From Paenibacillus sp. FSL W8-0426 (GTDB taxonomy: Bacteria > Bacillota > Bacilli > Paenibacillales > Paenibacillaceae), in assembly GCF_037969725.1 (NCBI RefSeq), contig NZ_CP150203.1, positions 2,434,001-2,498,000 of the forward strand: DNA of 64,000 nt, read 5' to 3'. The notes under the pieces are model-generated. The model ran no database searches, had not been told where the DNA came from, and saw only the letters and a program-made list of their open reading frames with translations. Within the stretch, counting starts at the first letter, position 1. The number at the start of each line of letters is the position of its first letter. The position numbers were made by a program, and so were the translations under genes. Positions 33,224 to 41,594 of this stretch are shown here, piece after piece.

Positions 33224-33748
33224 ATGAACAACGGAGTCATCGAATTCCCGCGTCTGGAAACGGAAAGATTGATGATGAGAGAGCTGACGCTTCAAGATGC
33301 AGCGTCCATATTGAACCATTTCACTGATCCGGAAGTCATAAAGTTTATGGATATCGAAGCATGTAAGGACATCGCGGAAGCCGAGGAAATCATTGCTTTT
33401 CACATCAACGATTCGGGTTGCCGGTACGGTCTGTTCAGCAAAGAAAAGGATGAGCTGCTTGGTACGTGCGGTTATCATTGCTGGATGGCGAACCAGGATG
33501 GGACAAGGGCCGAGATCGGGTTCGATCTGGCGCCTCGTTATTGGGGGAAAGGCATCATGCAAGAGGCTTTGCGTGAACTGATTCCGATGGGGTTTGATCT
33601 CATGCAGCTGCAATATATCGAGGCAACAACGGAACAAAAAAATGACCAATCGCAGAAGTTGCTAACCAGGTTGGGATTTAAGCAGGAGCCTTTTCTCAAA
33701 GACAACTTACTCTATTTTACGTTAAGGCGAGAACAGTACGAAGTATAA
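33224..33748 (+). CDS. GNAT acetyltransferase, RimJ/RimL-like
   Basis: The 174-residue protein begins with PRLETERLMMRELTLQDAAS, typical of RimJ/RimL, and has EIGFDLAPRYWGKGIMQEAL (acetyl-CoA loop) and SQKLLTRLGFKQEP. ATG 33224 follows GAGGGGAAGAAGAAC. A clean terminator follows at 33771. Probably an extra modifying enzyme of unknown substrate. Confidence 0.85.
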   Translation: MNNGVIEFPRLETERLMMRELTLQDAASILNHFTDPEVIKFMDIEACKDIAEAEEIIAFHINDSGCRYGLFSKEKDELLGTCGYHCWMANQDGTRAEIGFDLAPRYWGKGIMQEALRELIPMGFDLMQLQYIEATTEQKNDQSQKLLTRLGFKQEPFLKDNLLYFTLRREQYEV

Positions 33749-33770
33749 CCTTGTCCAGCTCAATACCGTA

Positions 33771-33809
33771 GACTCTCTACTTGTATATTTTCAAAGAGAG
33801 TCTTTTTTT
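33771..33809 (+). terminator. Rho-independent terminator
   Basis: GACTCTCT (33771-33778) pairs exactly with AGAGAGTC (33795-33802), followed by seven T. It ends the RimJ/RimL-like gene transcript. Confidence 0.8.
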
Positions 33810-33914
33810 GTTGTCGTCATTGTTGCGGCAATAGGATTAAAATCCTTGTATGTTATTGATCATAAAGGTAAAATATAGATGTTTTCGCTAAATCGGAGGT
33901 ACGGGAGTGTTGGC

Positions 33915-34454
33915 ATGATTATCATGATTAATGGGGCTTTCGGTTCCGGCAAAACTTCGGCGGCAGCGCAGCTGCAGCCTAGAATCGCGAACAGCATGAT
34001 TTTTGACCCGGAGGAAGTCGGTTATATGCTCAGAAAGCTTATACCGGAAGAGCAGCGGCTTATGGAAGAACGTACGGATGATTTTCAGGATATCGAGCTT
34101 TGGAGAGTATTGACGGTACAGACGGCAAGGGAAATCCGGCGTAAATACGGCAAACACTTGATCGTGCCAATGACGATCTATAAAGAAGCTAACTTCCATT
34201 ACATTTCCAATGGGTTCAAAGAATTCGATGCGGATGTATATCATTTCTCGCTGATTGCTTCGGAAGAAACGATTCACCAACGTTTGGCGAAACGGGGAGA
34301 TGCACTTGGAGGTTGGACGTATCAACAGGCACCGAAATGTTTGAAGGCGCTTGGTGAACCACAATTTGCGGAGCATATCATTACGGATTCGTTGGACACT
34401 GGGGATATCGTAAATATCATTTTGGAGCGCGTGGGAGACAAAGCAGAACGGTAA
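33915..34454 (+). CDS. TmrB-like P-loop ATPase
   Basis: The 179-residue protein starts MIIMINGAFGSGKTSAAAQL with a Walker A (GAFGSGKT). It goes on with MIFDPEEVGYMLRKLIPEEQ, HLIVPMTIYKEANFHYI and ASEETIHQRLAKRGDALGGW, matching Bacillus TmrB in order and spacing. TmrB confers tunicamycin resistance by binding the drug at the membrane; many chromosomal relatives have no tested role. The TmrB C-terminal amphipathic anchor is absent (179 versus about 197 residues). ATG 33915 follows GGGAGTGTTGGC. Confidence 0.75.
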   Translation: MIIMINGAFGSGKTSAAAQLQPRIANSMIFDPEEVGYMLRKLIPEEQRLMEERTDDFQDIELWRVLTVQTAREIRRKYGKHLIVPMTIYKEANFHYISNGFKEFDADVYHFSLIASEETIHQRLAKRGDALGGWTYQQAPKCLKALGEPQFAEHIITDSLDTGDIVNIILERVGDKAER

Positions 34455-34473
34455 ACGAAGGAGGTGGGCCAGG

Positions 34474-34896
34474 TTGTTTAAAGCTACTACTCATATTGTA
34501 AAAGGAACAAGCGAGGAAGCCCGTTTCGTGAGAAACAAGCTGATCGAATTTAATTCAAAGCATATTCCTGACGGGAGATATGAGGAAGTTTGCTTATGCG
34601 TGAAGGATAACAAAGGCGAAATCATAGCCGGACTTAACGGTTCCATTTGCTGGAACTGGATGGAGATTGACTTCTTATGGGTGGATGAGAGTTTTCGGGG
34701 ACAGGGACTTGGCCAAAAATTGCTGGAGGAAGCCGAACGGCGGGCTGCAGCCGAACAGTGCACTTTCATTCAACTGAATACGTTTAGTTTTCAAGCACCG
34801 GGGTTTTATGAGAAAAATGGATTTGCGGCAATAGCCGTAATCGAAAATGCACCGCGAGACCACAAACACTATTATTTCATTAAATATTTGAGATAA
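34474..34896 (+). CDS. GNAT-family N-acetyltransferase
   Basis: The 140-residue protein has EIDFLWVDESFRGQGLGQKL as beta4 and acetyl-CoA loop (about 69-88) and APGFYEKNGFAAIAVIENAP at the end. TTG 34474 has AAGGAGGTG 7 bases upstream. It follows the TmrB-like gene by 19 bases, so the two are probably cotranscribed. Confidence 0.83.
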   Translation: MFKATTHIVKGTSEEARFVRNKLIEFNSKHIPDGRYEEVCLCVKDNKGEIIAGLNGSICWNWMEIDFLWVDESFRGQGLGQKLLEEAERRAAAEQCTFIQLNTFSFQAPGFYEKNGFAAIAVIENAPRDHKHYYFIKYLR

Positions 34897-34980
34897 GAAG
34901 TAAGCGGTTACGTATTTGAAGCAAGTTGATTATTAAACGTTATCTTCTTCAATATGTTCTTATTTTAAAGGGGGAATCCA

Positions 34981-35475
34981 ATGAAAGTTGCACTGCATGC
35001 CAATGAACTGGAAAGCGTAGAGCTTAGCTGGTTATGTATTAAACCGATGCTGCACGCGGTACGCGGGAAAGATATGCAAACCAAGCTGGAGATGTATCAT
35101 CAATTAAGTGAAGCCCAGAAAGGCTTGTACTTATTTTATTCCTACCATAACCACACGGATACGAGCATGGAGTTTTATTGGTTCTCTGCCCACCATATCA
35201 ATGAGCTGAAATCCTGGGAATGGATCAGGCAAGCCGTGCTGTTTTTTAAAGCAGATGCCTTGATTGAAGTGTTGGATGAGATCCAGCGATTCATACAGAA
35301 ACGGAGCATGCTGAACAAGACGATCAGCCCAATGGATCTAGAGAGGGACTCTTTTCTCTTGAATGAAGTGAACCAATTACACGAGAAGTATAGTCGATGT
35401 TCGGCACTCGCCATACAACAAATGAATGAGTACATATTGGATCATCGGGCGGAATTTTTGGAACCGGATTTGTGA
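34981..35475 (+). CDS. Hypothetical protein
   Basis: The 164-residue product is helical and rich in aromatic residues (KGLYLFYSYHNHTDTSMEFY, WFSAHHINELKSWEWIRQAV). No membrane segment, signal or known motif is seen. ATG 34981 follows AAAGGGGGAATCCA. I could not assign a family; it resembles conserved hypotheticals of Paenibacillus. Confidence 0.6.
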   Translation: MKVALHANELESVELSWLCIKPMLHAVRGKDMQTKLEMYHQLSEAQKGLYLFYSYHNHTDTSMEFYWFSAHHINELKSWEWIRQAVLFFKADALIEVLDEIQRFIQKRSMLNKTISPMDLERDSFLLNEVNQLHEKYSRCSALAIQQMNEYILDHRAEFLEPDL

Positions 35476-35627
35476 AGATGTGTTTAATGGATAAACCGAT
35501 TGGTTTGCCAGAGCTGGTTTTTGGCTGGATGAGTTCAGATGTCGCTGGATGCAGAGAACGAAATCGTACACTTTTTACATACAGCCCATGAGGTACAAAA
35601 ATTCACGTTGTCACCGAGGTGAGCGAT

Positions 35628-36182
35628 ATGAAAATCATGGTCATTGGTTCCAGCGGATCGGGGAAGTCGACGTTTTCTCGGGAACTGGGGAAAGGATTGG
35701 GTTTGCCCGTACATCACTTGGACCTGTATTACTGGAAGCCTGGCTGGGTTGAAACGCCCCGAGAAGAATGGGAAGAGTTCAACAAACAATTGGTTGCCAA
35801 AGAAAACTGGATTATCGACGGGCATTTTGGAAGAACGATGGATATCCGGATGAAAGCGGCAGATGTCATCGTTTTCTTTGATTTGTCGCCGATCGTCACA
35901 ACCTATCGCGTCATTAAACGCAGAATTCAATATCATGGCAAAACGAGACCTGACTTGAACGAGGGTTGTCCTGAATCCATTGATTGGCCTTTTATCAAGA
36001 ACGGGTGGAATTTTCGCAGAGACAAACGACCCGCCATTATCGAAAAATTAAAACAACAACCTTCAAACAAATGCGTGATGATCATTGGCAGCTTGAACCA
36101 AGCAAAAACGGTATTGAGCGAGATCCATAGGAAGGGGGACCGCTATTTCGAACAATATCGGAATGATGCGGTGAAAGGATAA
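35628..36182 (+). CDS. P-loop kinase-like protein (FlaR/topology-modulation type)
   Basis: The 184-residue protein begins MKIMVIGSSGSGKSTFSREL (Walker A GSSGSGKS). HHLDLYYWKPGWVETPREEW and NWIIDGHFGRTMDIRM follow; this series defines small adenylate-kinase-like proteins annotated as FlaR or DNA topology modulation proteins. ADVIVFFDLSPIVTTYRVIK completes the core. Substrate unknown. ATG 35628 follows CCGAGGTGAGCGAT. The gene at 37300 is of the same group. Confidence 0.8.
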   Translation: MKIMVIGSSGSGKSTFSRELGKGLGLPVHHLDLYYWKPGWVETPREEWEEFNKQLVAKENWIIDGHFGRTMDIRMKAADVIVFFDLSPIVTTYRVIKRRIQYHGKTRPDLNEGCPESIDWPFIKNGWNFRRDKRPAIIEKLKQQPSNKCVMIIGSLNQAKTVLSEIHRKGDRYFEQYRNDAVKG

Positions 36183-36268
36183 CTGGAAATCGTACGATAG
36201 TTTGTCGCAAGGGATTTTTGATTTGGGTCTATAGAGCTTAGCGGTTTATTTCTCAGGAAATATTTCGG

Positions 36269-36350
36269 CTATATAGGTTGAACTAGACATTTACACGATA
36301 ACGGAGAGGGCAGAAAGAATCTGGAGAAGCGGAGCGTTCGCCTAAAAAGA
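36269..36350. repeat. Dispersed repeat, copy D (left half, type-2 end)
   Basis: CTATATAGGTTGAAC, then ACATTTACACGATAACGGAG, GGCAGAAAGAATCTGGAGAA and a GCGGAGCGTTCGCC hairpin match the left half of copy G. The element breaks off at about 36350 and the right end is missing. It lies 43 bases before the methyltransferase gene. Confidence 0.72.
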
Positions 36351-36392
36351 ACAAAGATAAGGCATGTTGCAAATCATAGGAGGAAACGAATC

Positions 36393-37271
36393 ATGACCGA
36401 GTATTACTGGGATACCAAGATCGAATATTTGAGGAACACGCGCTGGCTGTACTACAATGACGATTATCTGGAATTTTTGGTGAAAAGCGTATGGAAAATC
36501 GATAAACCGGTTAACATCGTAGATTTTGGATGCGGTTACGGTTATCTCGGTTTGAAGCTTCTTCCGCTTATGCCGCAAGGAAGCACGTATACCGGCATGG
36601 ACAAAGGAACAGAACTGATTCGCGAGGCTGAGGAAATTTACTCGCATTTAGACTATGATGCAACGTTTATAACGTGTGATATCGATGAAGTGCAGCTGGA
36701 GCCAAAGTACGATATTGCCGTAAGCCATGCGTTTTTGTTACATATGACCGAACCTGCTAGGATTGTTCGCAAAATGATGGACAGCGTACGGAATCACGGA
36801 AAATTGATTTGCTTCGAACCACACTGGATCGGCAATATGGCCAATTGTTATATGGACGGCGTAGATCAGAGCAGCATCGTTCGTTTAGGCGTTCTGCAAA
36901 AGTTGTATGAAGAAGACGAACGGCGCACGCTCAAGGGTGGAAATATCGGCATGGCTCTGCCAGTGATGTTAAGTCAGCTTGGGTTAAAGAAGGTGGAGTG
37001 CCGAGTCAGCGACAAAGTAAACTTTTTGGATCAAAACATGGATGCGGACCGTAAAGAACTTCTTTTTCAAGCGCTGCGTGAAGAAGGATTGGGACAGGAT
37101 CCCGGGGAACTGGATCAGGTCGTGAACAATCTGCTTGCCAGGGGATTAAATGAACATGAGGCCAGAGAGGAATACGAGTCGGAAGCTAACTTTGGGAGGA
37201 CATTCAATGCGGATTCGTGGCTGACATATGCACCTAATTTCAAAATCTCCTTTGGTACGGTGGAACGTTGA
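36393..37271 (+). CDS. SAM-dependent methyltransferase
   Basis: The 292-residue protein has NIVDFGCGYGYLGLKLLPLM (motif I), YTGMDKGTELIREAEEIY (strand 2 acidic residue) and YDIAVSHAFLLHM (motif IV). This is the Methyltransf_25-type fold with a C-terminal helical cap of about 90 residues. Substrate unknown. ATG 36393 follows AGGAGGAAACGAATC. The P-loop gene at 37300 begins 28 bases after it. Confidence 0.85.
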   Translation: MTEYYWDTKIEYLRNTRWLYYNDDYLEFLVKSVWKIDKPVNIVDFGCGYGYLGLKLLPLMPQGSTYTGMDKGTELIREAEEIYSHLDYDATFITCDIDEVQLEPKYDIAVSHAFLLHMTEPARIVRKMMDSVRNHGKLICFEPHWIGNMANCYMDGVDQSSIVRLGVLQKLYEEDERRTLKGGNIGMALPVMLSQLGLKKVECRVSDKVNFLDQNMDADRKELLFQALREEGLGQDPGELDQVVNNLLARGLNEHEAREEYESEANFGRTFNADSWLTYAPNFKISFGTVER

Positions 37272-37299
37272 CTAACAATTAAAAAAGGATTTGGCATTC

Positions 37300-37851
37300 A
37301 TGAAAAAAATTCTAATCATCGGCATCGTTGCCAGTGGAAAAACAACATTAGCCAGAACATTGTCGCAGCACATAAACATCCCTTGGCATGAATTGGATGC
37401 CATCGTCCACCACCAGACGGAAAGTGGAAGGATCAAGAGAACGCCGGAAGAACAGATGAACGTCATTCATGATATTAACAAACAGGGAACATGGATTTTG
37501 GAAGGAACGGATCGTGCCTCCTATCAGTCACTGTATGATATGGCGGACACGATCGTTTTTTTGGATCCCCCGTTGTGGAAACGGAAAATCAGGATTTTCC
37601 TCCGCTTCGCGAAGCAAAGGTTCGGGATCGAGAAAGCAAACTACACTCCCGATCTGACGATGCTGAGAATGATGTACAGATGGACAAGAGAATTCGAGCA
37701 AAACCGCGACAGCTTCGAAACCAAACTGAAACGATACAAGAACAAGCTGGTGAGATTGCGTGATAATACGGACTTGGCTTGGGTTGCTCAGCGGCGACAA
37801 TGCACAGGGGCGGTTGGGGCAGAGCGGCAGGAGACTGCGGCAGGAGATTAA
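37300..37851 (+). CDS. P-loop kinase-like protein, altered C-terminus
   Basis: The 183-residue protein has IIGIVASGKTTLARTLS (Walker A), PWHELDAIVHHQTESGRIKR and GTWILEGTDRASYQSLYDMA, the FlaR-like order also seen at 35628. After RDNTDLAWVA the sequence becomes low-complexity (QRRQCTGAVGAERQETAAGD), unlike the family, perhaps from a 3' rearrangement. ATG 37300 follows AAAAAGGATTTGGCATTC. A broken GNAT head follows. Confidence 0.78.
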   Translation: MKKILIIGIVASGKTTLARTLSQHINIPWHELDAIVHHQTESGRIKRTPEEQMNVIHDINKQGTWILEGTDRASYQSLYDMADTIVFLDPPLWKRKIRIFLRFAKQRFGIEKANYTPDLTMLRMMYRWTREFEQNRDSFETKLKRYKNKLVRLRDNTDLAWVAQRRQCTGAVGAERQETAAGD

Positions 37852-37865
37852 TGGGGAGGAACGAA

Positions 37866-37931
37866 ATGAAAATTGAAGGGGACCGTGTGACTCTCTGCCA
37901 AATGACCAAAAAGATTTGGATTTGCGAGTGA
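37866..37931 (+). pseudogene. GNAT N-terminal fragment (21 codons)
   Basis: ATG 37866, with GGGGAGGAACGAA upstream, encodes MKIEGDRVTLCQMTKKIWIC and E before a stop. The first 14 residues match the usual opening of RimJ/RimL-type GNATs (M-x-I-x-G-x-R-V-x-L-R-x-M-T). The rest of the gene is absent. It is a start-site relic with its ribosome site still intact. Confidence 0.55.
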
Positions 37932-38064
37932 ATTGGAGTGTTATACAAATCTTTCGCTTCAGCATTCATTTTCCCGTGTATAATGGTGTAAATATATGAT
38001 TTCTTGTACCATGAGTGCGCTTTCGCGTAAGCTTGGGCAAGATCGGGAGACGGGAGGCCAGGAT

Positions 38065-38607
38065 GTGCAGGAGGCCATTATAGTGGTGCCCCATGATCCT
38101 TGCTGGGCAAACGAGTTTATGGAAATAGGCAGGCGGATCAGCGCAAGCATGGGGGAAAGTGCCATCCGGATCGATCATATCGGTTCTACTTCAATACCTG
38201 GCCTGGATGCCAAGCCGATCATTGATATTCAGATTTCGGTGCGTTCGTTGGATAAGCTGGATTGGAAACCTTTTTTAGAGCAGCTTGGGTACATGCATCG
38301 GGAGAATAATCCGGATCAAACGAAGCGTTATTTTCGGGAAAGCGGCAGTATGAGAAGAACGCATATCCATGTTCGAAAAGCAGGCAGCTGGTCAGAGCAG
38401 TTTGCACTGCTGTTTCGGGATTATTTGCGGGTACACCCGGAAGACAGCCAATGCTATGCTCGGGAAAAATACAGGTTAAGCGAATTATACCGTCATGAAC
38501 GGGAGCGATACGTCACGGCAAAAGAACCGATCATCTGGGAGATCATACGCAAAGCAAGCTTATGGAGCCAGCAGACAGGCTGGGAGCCTGGAACAACGGA
38601 TATCTAG
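38065..38607 (+). CDS. GrpB/UPF0157 family protein
   Basis: The 180-residue protein (from GTG 38065, about 8 bases after GGGAGG) has EAIIVVPHDPCWANEFMEIG and IDHIGSTSIPGLDAKPIIDI, the GrpB signature, then RRTHIHVRKAGSWSEQFALL with FRDYLRVHPEDSQCY. An upstream open frame from 37996 is not needed; the family begins at this point. It is the second GrpB member in the window (first at 24336). Confidence 0.82.
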   Translation: MQEAIIVVPHDPCWANEFMEIGRRISASMGESAIRIDHIGSTSIPGLDAKPIIDIQISVRSLDKLDWKPFLEQLGYMHRENNPDQTKRYFRESGSMRRTHIHVRKAGSWSEQFALLFRDYLRVHPEDSQCYAREKYRLSELYRHERERYVTAKEPIIWEIIRKASLWSQQTGWEPGTTDI

Positions 38608-38685
38608 CTTGACGCCCTCTCTTCGTATACTGTCTAAACTGGGGCCTATTGGAATTAAGCGAAAACGGGATTGGAGGTGCAAAAT

Positions 38686-39156
38686 TTGATTCATCCTGTA
38701 TTGCTGAGGGAAGATATGTTAACGGGATTTCGGGAAAATGTGGCGAATCATGCTTACCATCACGTCGTTCGGGAGGGAACGTTTTATCCGGATTGTGTAA
38801 GCCAAAGGTTTACTGTCCCGGAAGCCGATCAACTGGTTGAACGTTTCGCGAACTGTGATTTTCCAATCATATGTCATGCCGGCAGCAAGAGTACCGAGAA
38901 GTTTTTTGATTATCATATCGCTTTGCGTTATGGAAAAGGCAGCAGAGAAGCGTACGTTTACGAAATGATTGTGCGTGAAGATCGGGACGACAATGTTATT
39001 CGGGGCCTTCAAATGGCCTTTTATTATTTGACGTTGGACCGTTTCGGCCTCGAAAGCATTGTTGTTGCTTGCCCGGCCACGGAGCTTGAGGCCATGAATG
39101 ATATTCGCGTGGAGGCGGTGCAAGCGAACATCAGCCGATTGACGAAAAATAGTTGA
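38686..39156 (+). CDS. Hypothetical protein
   Basis: The 156-residue product (from TTG 38686, 8 bases after GGAGG) contains FYPDCVSQRFTVPEADQLVE, DFPIICHAGSKSTEKFFDYH and GLQMAFYYLTLDRFGLESIV. It is a soluble mixed alpha/beta protein with no motif I can name. The GNAT gene at 39172 follows after 15 bases. It may be an uncharacterised enzyme conserved in Paenibacillus. Confidence 0.6.
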   Translation: MIHPVLLREDMLTGFRENVANHAYHHVVREGTFYPDCVSQRFTVPEADQLVERFANCDFPIICHAGSKSTEKFFDYHIALRYGKGSREAYVYEMIVREDRDDNVIRGLQMAFYYLTLDRFGLESIVVACPATELEAMNDIRVEAVQANISRLTKNS

Positions 39157-39171
39157 AAAGGAAGAGATGCA

Positions 39172-39711
39172 ATGATCAGACTCGAATATTTTACGACGAA
39201 CGATATAACCCAATTGATCGAATGGAGCGGAGACGAAGCCTTTTTGCTGCAATGGGCCGGACCGCAGTTTCAATATCCGCTAACGGAAGAGCAGCTGCTG
39301 ACTTACATGCAGGGCGCCAATGACTTTCAAGAGTCCGACAAGCTGATTTATAAAGTAGTGGACTCCGAAACAGGAGATACCATTGGGCATATTTCGCTCG
39401 GGGCCATCGATCGCTATAACCGTTCGGCTCGAATCGGCAAAGTGCTGATCGGCGGATCTTCCGCCAGAGGCAAAGGATTCGGAGTGCAGATGATCACGGA
39501 AGCATTACGCATCGGGTTCGACGAGCTGGGACTGCATCGCATCAGCCTTGGCGTATTCGATTTTAATCATAGCGCCATCAAGTGTTATGAGCGGGCAGGC
39601 TTCACGAAAGAAGGGCTGATTCGCGATGCAAGAAGGCATCATAACGAATACTGGAGTCTATGGGAAATGGGTATCCTTGAGCAGGAGTGGAGAGAGCGAA
39701 AACGTCCATAA
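39172..39711 (+). CDS. GNAT acetyltransferase, RimJ/RimL-like
   Basis: The 179-residue protein has ITQLIEWSGDEAFLLQWAGP, a pattern of the YoaA/RimJ-like group. RIGKVLIGGSSARGKGFGVQ is its acetyl-CoA loop (about 84-103) and HSAIKCYERAGFTKEG its last helix. ATG 39172 follows GGAAGAGATGCA. Start and end are clear. Substrate unknown. Confidence 0.85.
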   Translation: MIRLEYFTTNDITQLIEWSGDEAFLLQWAGPQFQYPLTEEQLLTYMQGANDFQESDKLIYKVVDSETGDTIGHISLGAIDRYNRSARIGKVLIGGSSARGKGFGVQMITEALRIGFDELGLHRISLGVFDFNHSAIKCYERAGFTKEGLIRDARRHHNEYWSLWEMGILEQEWRERKRP

Positions 39712-39737
39712 GGTCCATAAGGGAGGGGATTTTAAGG

Positions 39738-40148
39738 ATGAAAGATATGAACGAATACAATACGTTTATCGGCGTAGCCGAAGACTGTCCCGTTGCCGCA
39801 GCAGAAATTCCGCAGGCCAAAAAAGGCAGCAAAACCGTTCCGGTGCTCCACTACGAAATCATGGCCAATCATCCGTACGAGTATACGCAGATGGACGTTT
39901 TGTTCGAGGTTCATGCCCGGCGTAACGGGATTCCTGAAGCAGACCGGCAGGAGGAACGCGAAAGGTTCTTTTCCAAAGGCCAGCCCTGCCTGCGGACCTC
40001 TTCATTGGGCAAACGATACGGATGGGGCATACATCATAACGAACAAGGAAAGTTGGCCCTATACGCCATCGAATCAGACGAGTACCAAAGCCTGATTAAC
40101 GATCCATCCCTTAAGCAGGTCAAGGCCATGCGTTCCCGTCGGGGGTAG
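39738..40148 (+). CDS. DUF6157-family protein
   Basis: The 136-residue product (MKDMNEYNTFIGVAEDCPVA ... KGSKTVPVLHYEIMANHPYE ... GQPCLRTSSLGKRYGWGIHH) matches a small conserved bacterial family, DUF6157, of unknown function. ATG 39738 follows AAGGGAGGGGATTTTAAGG. It overlaps no neighbour; GNAT stop is 26 bases upstream. Confidence 0.7.
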   Translation: MKDMNEYNTFIGVAEDCPVAAAEIPQAKKGSKTVPVLHYEIMANHPYEYTQMDVLFEVHARRNGIPEADRQEERERFFSKGQPCLRTSSLGKRYGWGIHHNEQGKLALYAIESDEYQSLINDPSLKQVKAMRSRRG

Positions 40149-40251
40149 TTCACGACCGTGCAATGAAACTCATCCCATCATTCCGTCTGGGAGGCGAATT
40201 CATAATAACTTTTATTGGATTTTGGAGGGTAGGGGGCAGATTTTTATACGC

Positions 40252-40761
40252 ATGAAGAGGTACAAGCATAACCGGGAGCGAATACTCAGCACTATTATTG
40301 TATTTTCAATTGCTTTGCCATTTTTTTTAGCCAACATGTTTTTTGGATTTTTCCCTGCATGGTTTTACACACGTCTATTTGGAATTGCATTTGGAATAGT
40401 GTTCACGGTTTCGGGCTTATTTCTCTCACTGAGACAAATAGGTAATAAATTTAAAAGAGTCTGCTGTAGAGTTCTGTTCGTTGTTGTAGGGGTCGTGGTA
40501 ATTATACTAATGTATCCGGAGGCGTCTGCAGGTGTACTGGACTTGAAGGCATATTATTTGAAGGACTACAAAACAACCACAGGTGTTCCGGATTACATTG
40601 GTTCTATGGGCAAAAAGATGAGGCAACAGACCATTGAATTAAATAATATTGAATTGATCAACACAAAGAGCGATAGTTCCTTGCATGACCGGACGAAGGT
40701 CTTAGAGATCACATATTTGCCACACAGCAAGTTTGTTATTAACATTAAAGTAGTAGAGTGA
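40252..40761 (+). CDS. Membrane protein, function unknown
   Basis: The 169-residue product has three hydrophobic segments at about 11-30, 37-57 and 68-90, then an extracytoplasmic-looking C-terminal part (YPEASAGVLDLKAYYLKDYK). The sequence is AT-rich and unlike the GC-richer genes that follow, and unrecognised. The start is uncertain: ATG 40252 has AGGGGG only 14 bases upstream. No homologue comes to mind. Confidence 0.5.
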   Translation: MKRYKHNRERILSTIIVFSIALPFFLANMFFGFFPAWFYTRLFGIAFGIVFTVSGLFLSLRQIGNKFKRVCCRVLFVVVGVVVIILMYPEASAGVLDLKAYYLKDYKTTTGVPDYIGSMGKKMRQQTIELNNIELINTKSDSSLHDRTKVLEITYLPHSKFVINIKVVE

Positions 40762-40886
40762 CATTCTGACAGAATGATAAGTACCTCGTTTTATCTTAAC
40801 CAATACAAGAGGATAGATTTCGTATATAATGGATGCACACTAGATGTTGAAACAAATCAACTTACATAAAATCGCGAGGTGCACCT

Positions 40887-41438
40887 ATGGCAACCATTTA
40901 TGACTTCAGCGTTACCAAAACGAGCGGAGAACGGTTCCCGCTCTATCAATACGAGGGCAAGCCCGTCCTGATCGTCAACACGGCAAGCAAATGCAAATAT
41001 ACACACCAGTTCGACGACATGCAGAAGCTGTACGACAAGTACAAGGACCAAGGGCTGCAGATCATCGGTTTTCCATGCAACCAATTTGCGGAGCAGGAGC
41101 CGGGAACAAGCGAGGAGGCGGCATCCTTCTGCCAGATCAATTATGGCGTCAAATTCCCGATGTTCGCGAAGATCGACGTGAATGGGGAGACGGCACACCC
41201 GTTGTACGATTTTCTCAAAAAGGCAGGTCCCTTTGCCGGATTCGACGAATCGGACATCCAGGCGAAGCTGCTGAAGCTGATGGTTGCCGACAAGGCGCCG
41301 GAATGGCTGCTTGGCGATGCCATCAAATGGAATTTCACCAAATTCCTGATCGATGCCGAAGGACGCGTCATTAAACGATTCGAGCCTATAGCCACGATGG
41401 ACGAGATCGAATCCAGCATTGAACGGGTTTTGCCGTAA
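40887..41438 (+). CDS. Glutathione peroxidase family (thiol peroxidase) protein
   Basis: The 183-residue protein has NTASKCKYTHQFDDMQ with peroxidatic Cys 36, FPCNQFAEQEPG with Cys 64, and KWNFTKFLIDAEG with the conserved Trp-Asn-Phe. This is the BsaA-like, cysteine-type glutathione peroxidase, which in Firmicutes uses thioredoxin to reduce peroxides. ATG 40887 follows GCGAGGTGCACCT. From here on GC content rises clearly. Confidence 0.9.
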   Translation: MATIYDFSVTKTSGERFPLYQYEGKPVLIVNTASKCKYTHQFDDMQKLYDKYKDQGLQIIGFPCNQFAEQEPGTSEEAASFCQINYGVKFPMFAKIDVNGETAHPLYDFLKKAGPFAGFDESDIQAKLLKLMVADKAPEWLLGDAIKWNFTKFLIDAEGRVIKRFEPIATMDEIESSIERVLP

Positions 41439-41594
41439 CCGGATACCGCCACGAAGGAGCTGCGGGAAATTAGCTGTACTTTATTTCGTCGCAGTCTCCA
41501 AAAATAGGGCCATGATATGCACCGTTATGCGGATGACGTCTCATGGTCTTTATTTCTGGCAACGGTCCCATCCTTCCAGCAGGAGGTGTTCTGC

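Noticed and set aside
6000..40800. A chromosomal integron with gene cassettes
   Set aside because: Gene content and strand bias are cassette-like, but no integrase gene and no attC-type site between genes were seen. The dispersed repeat occurs only a few times and does not follow each gene.
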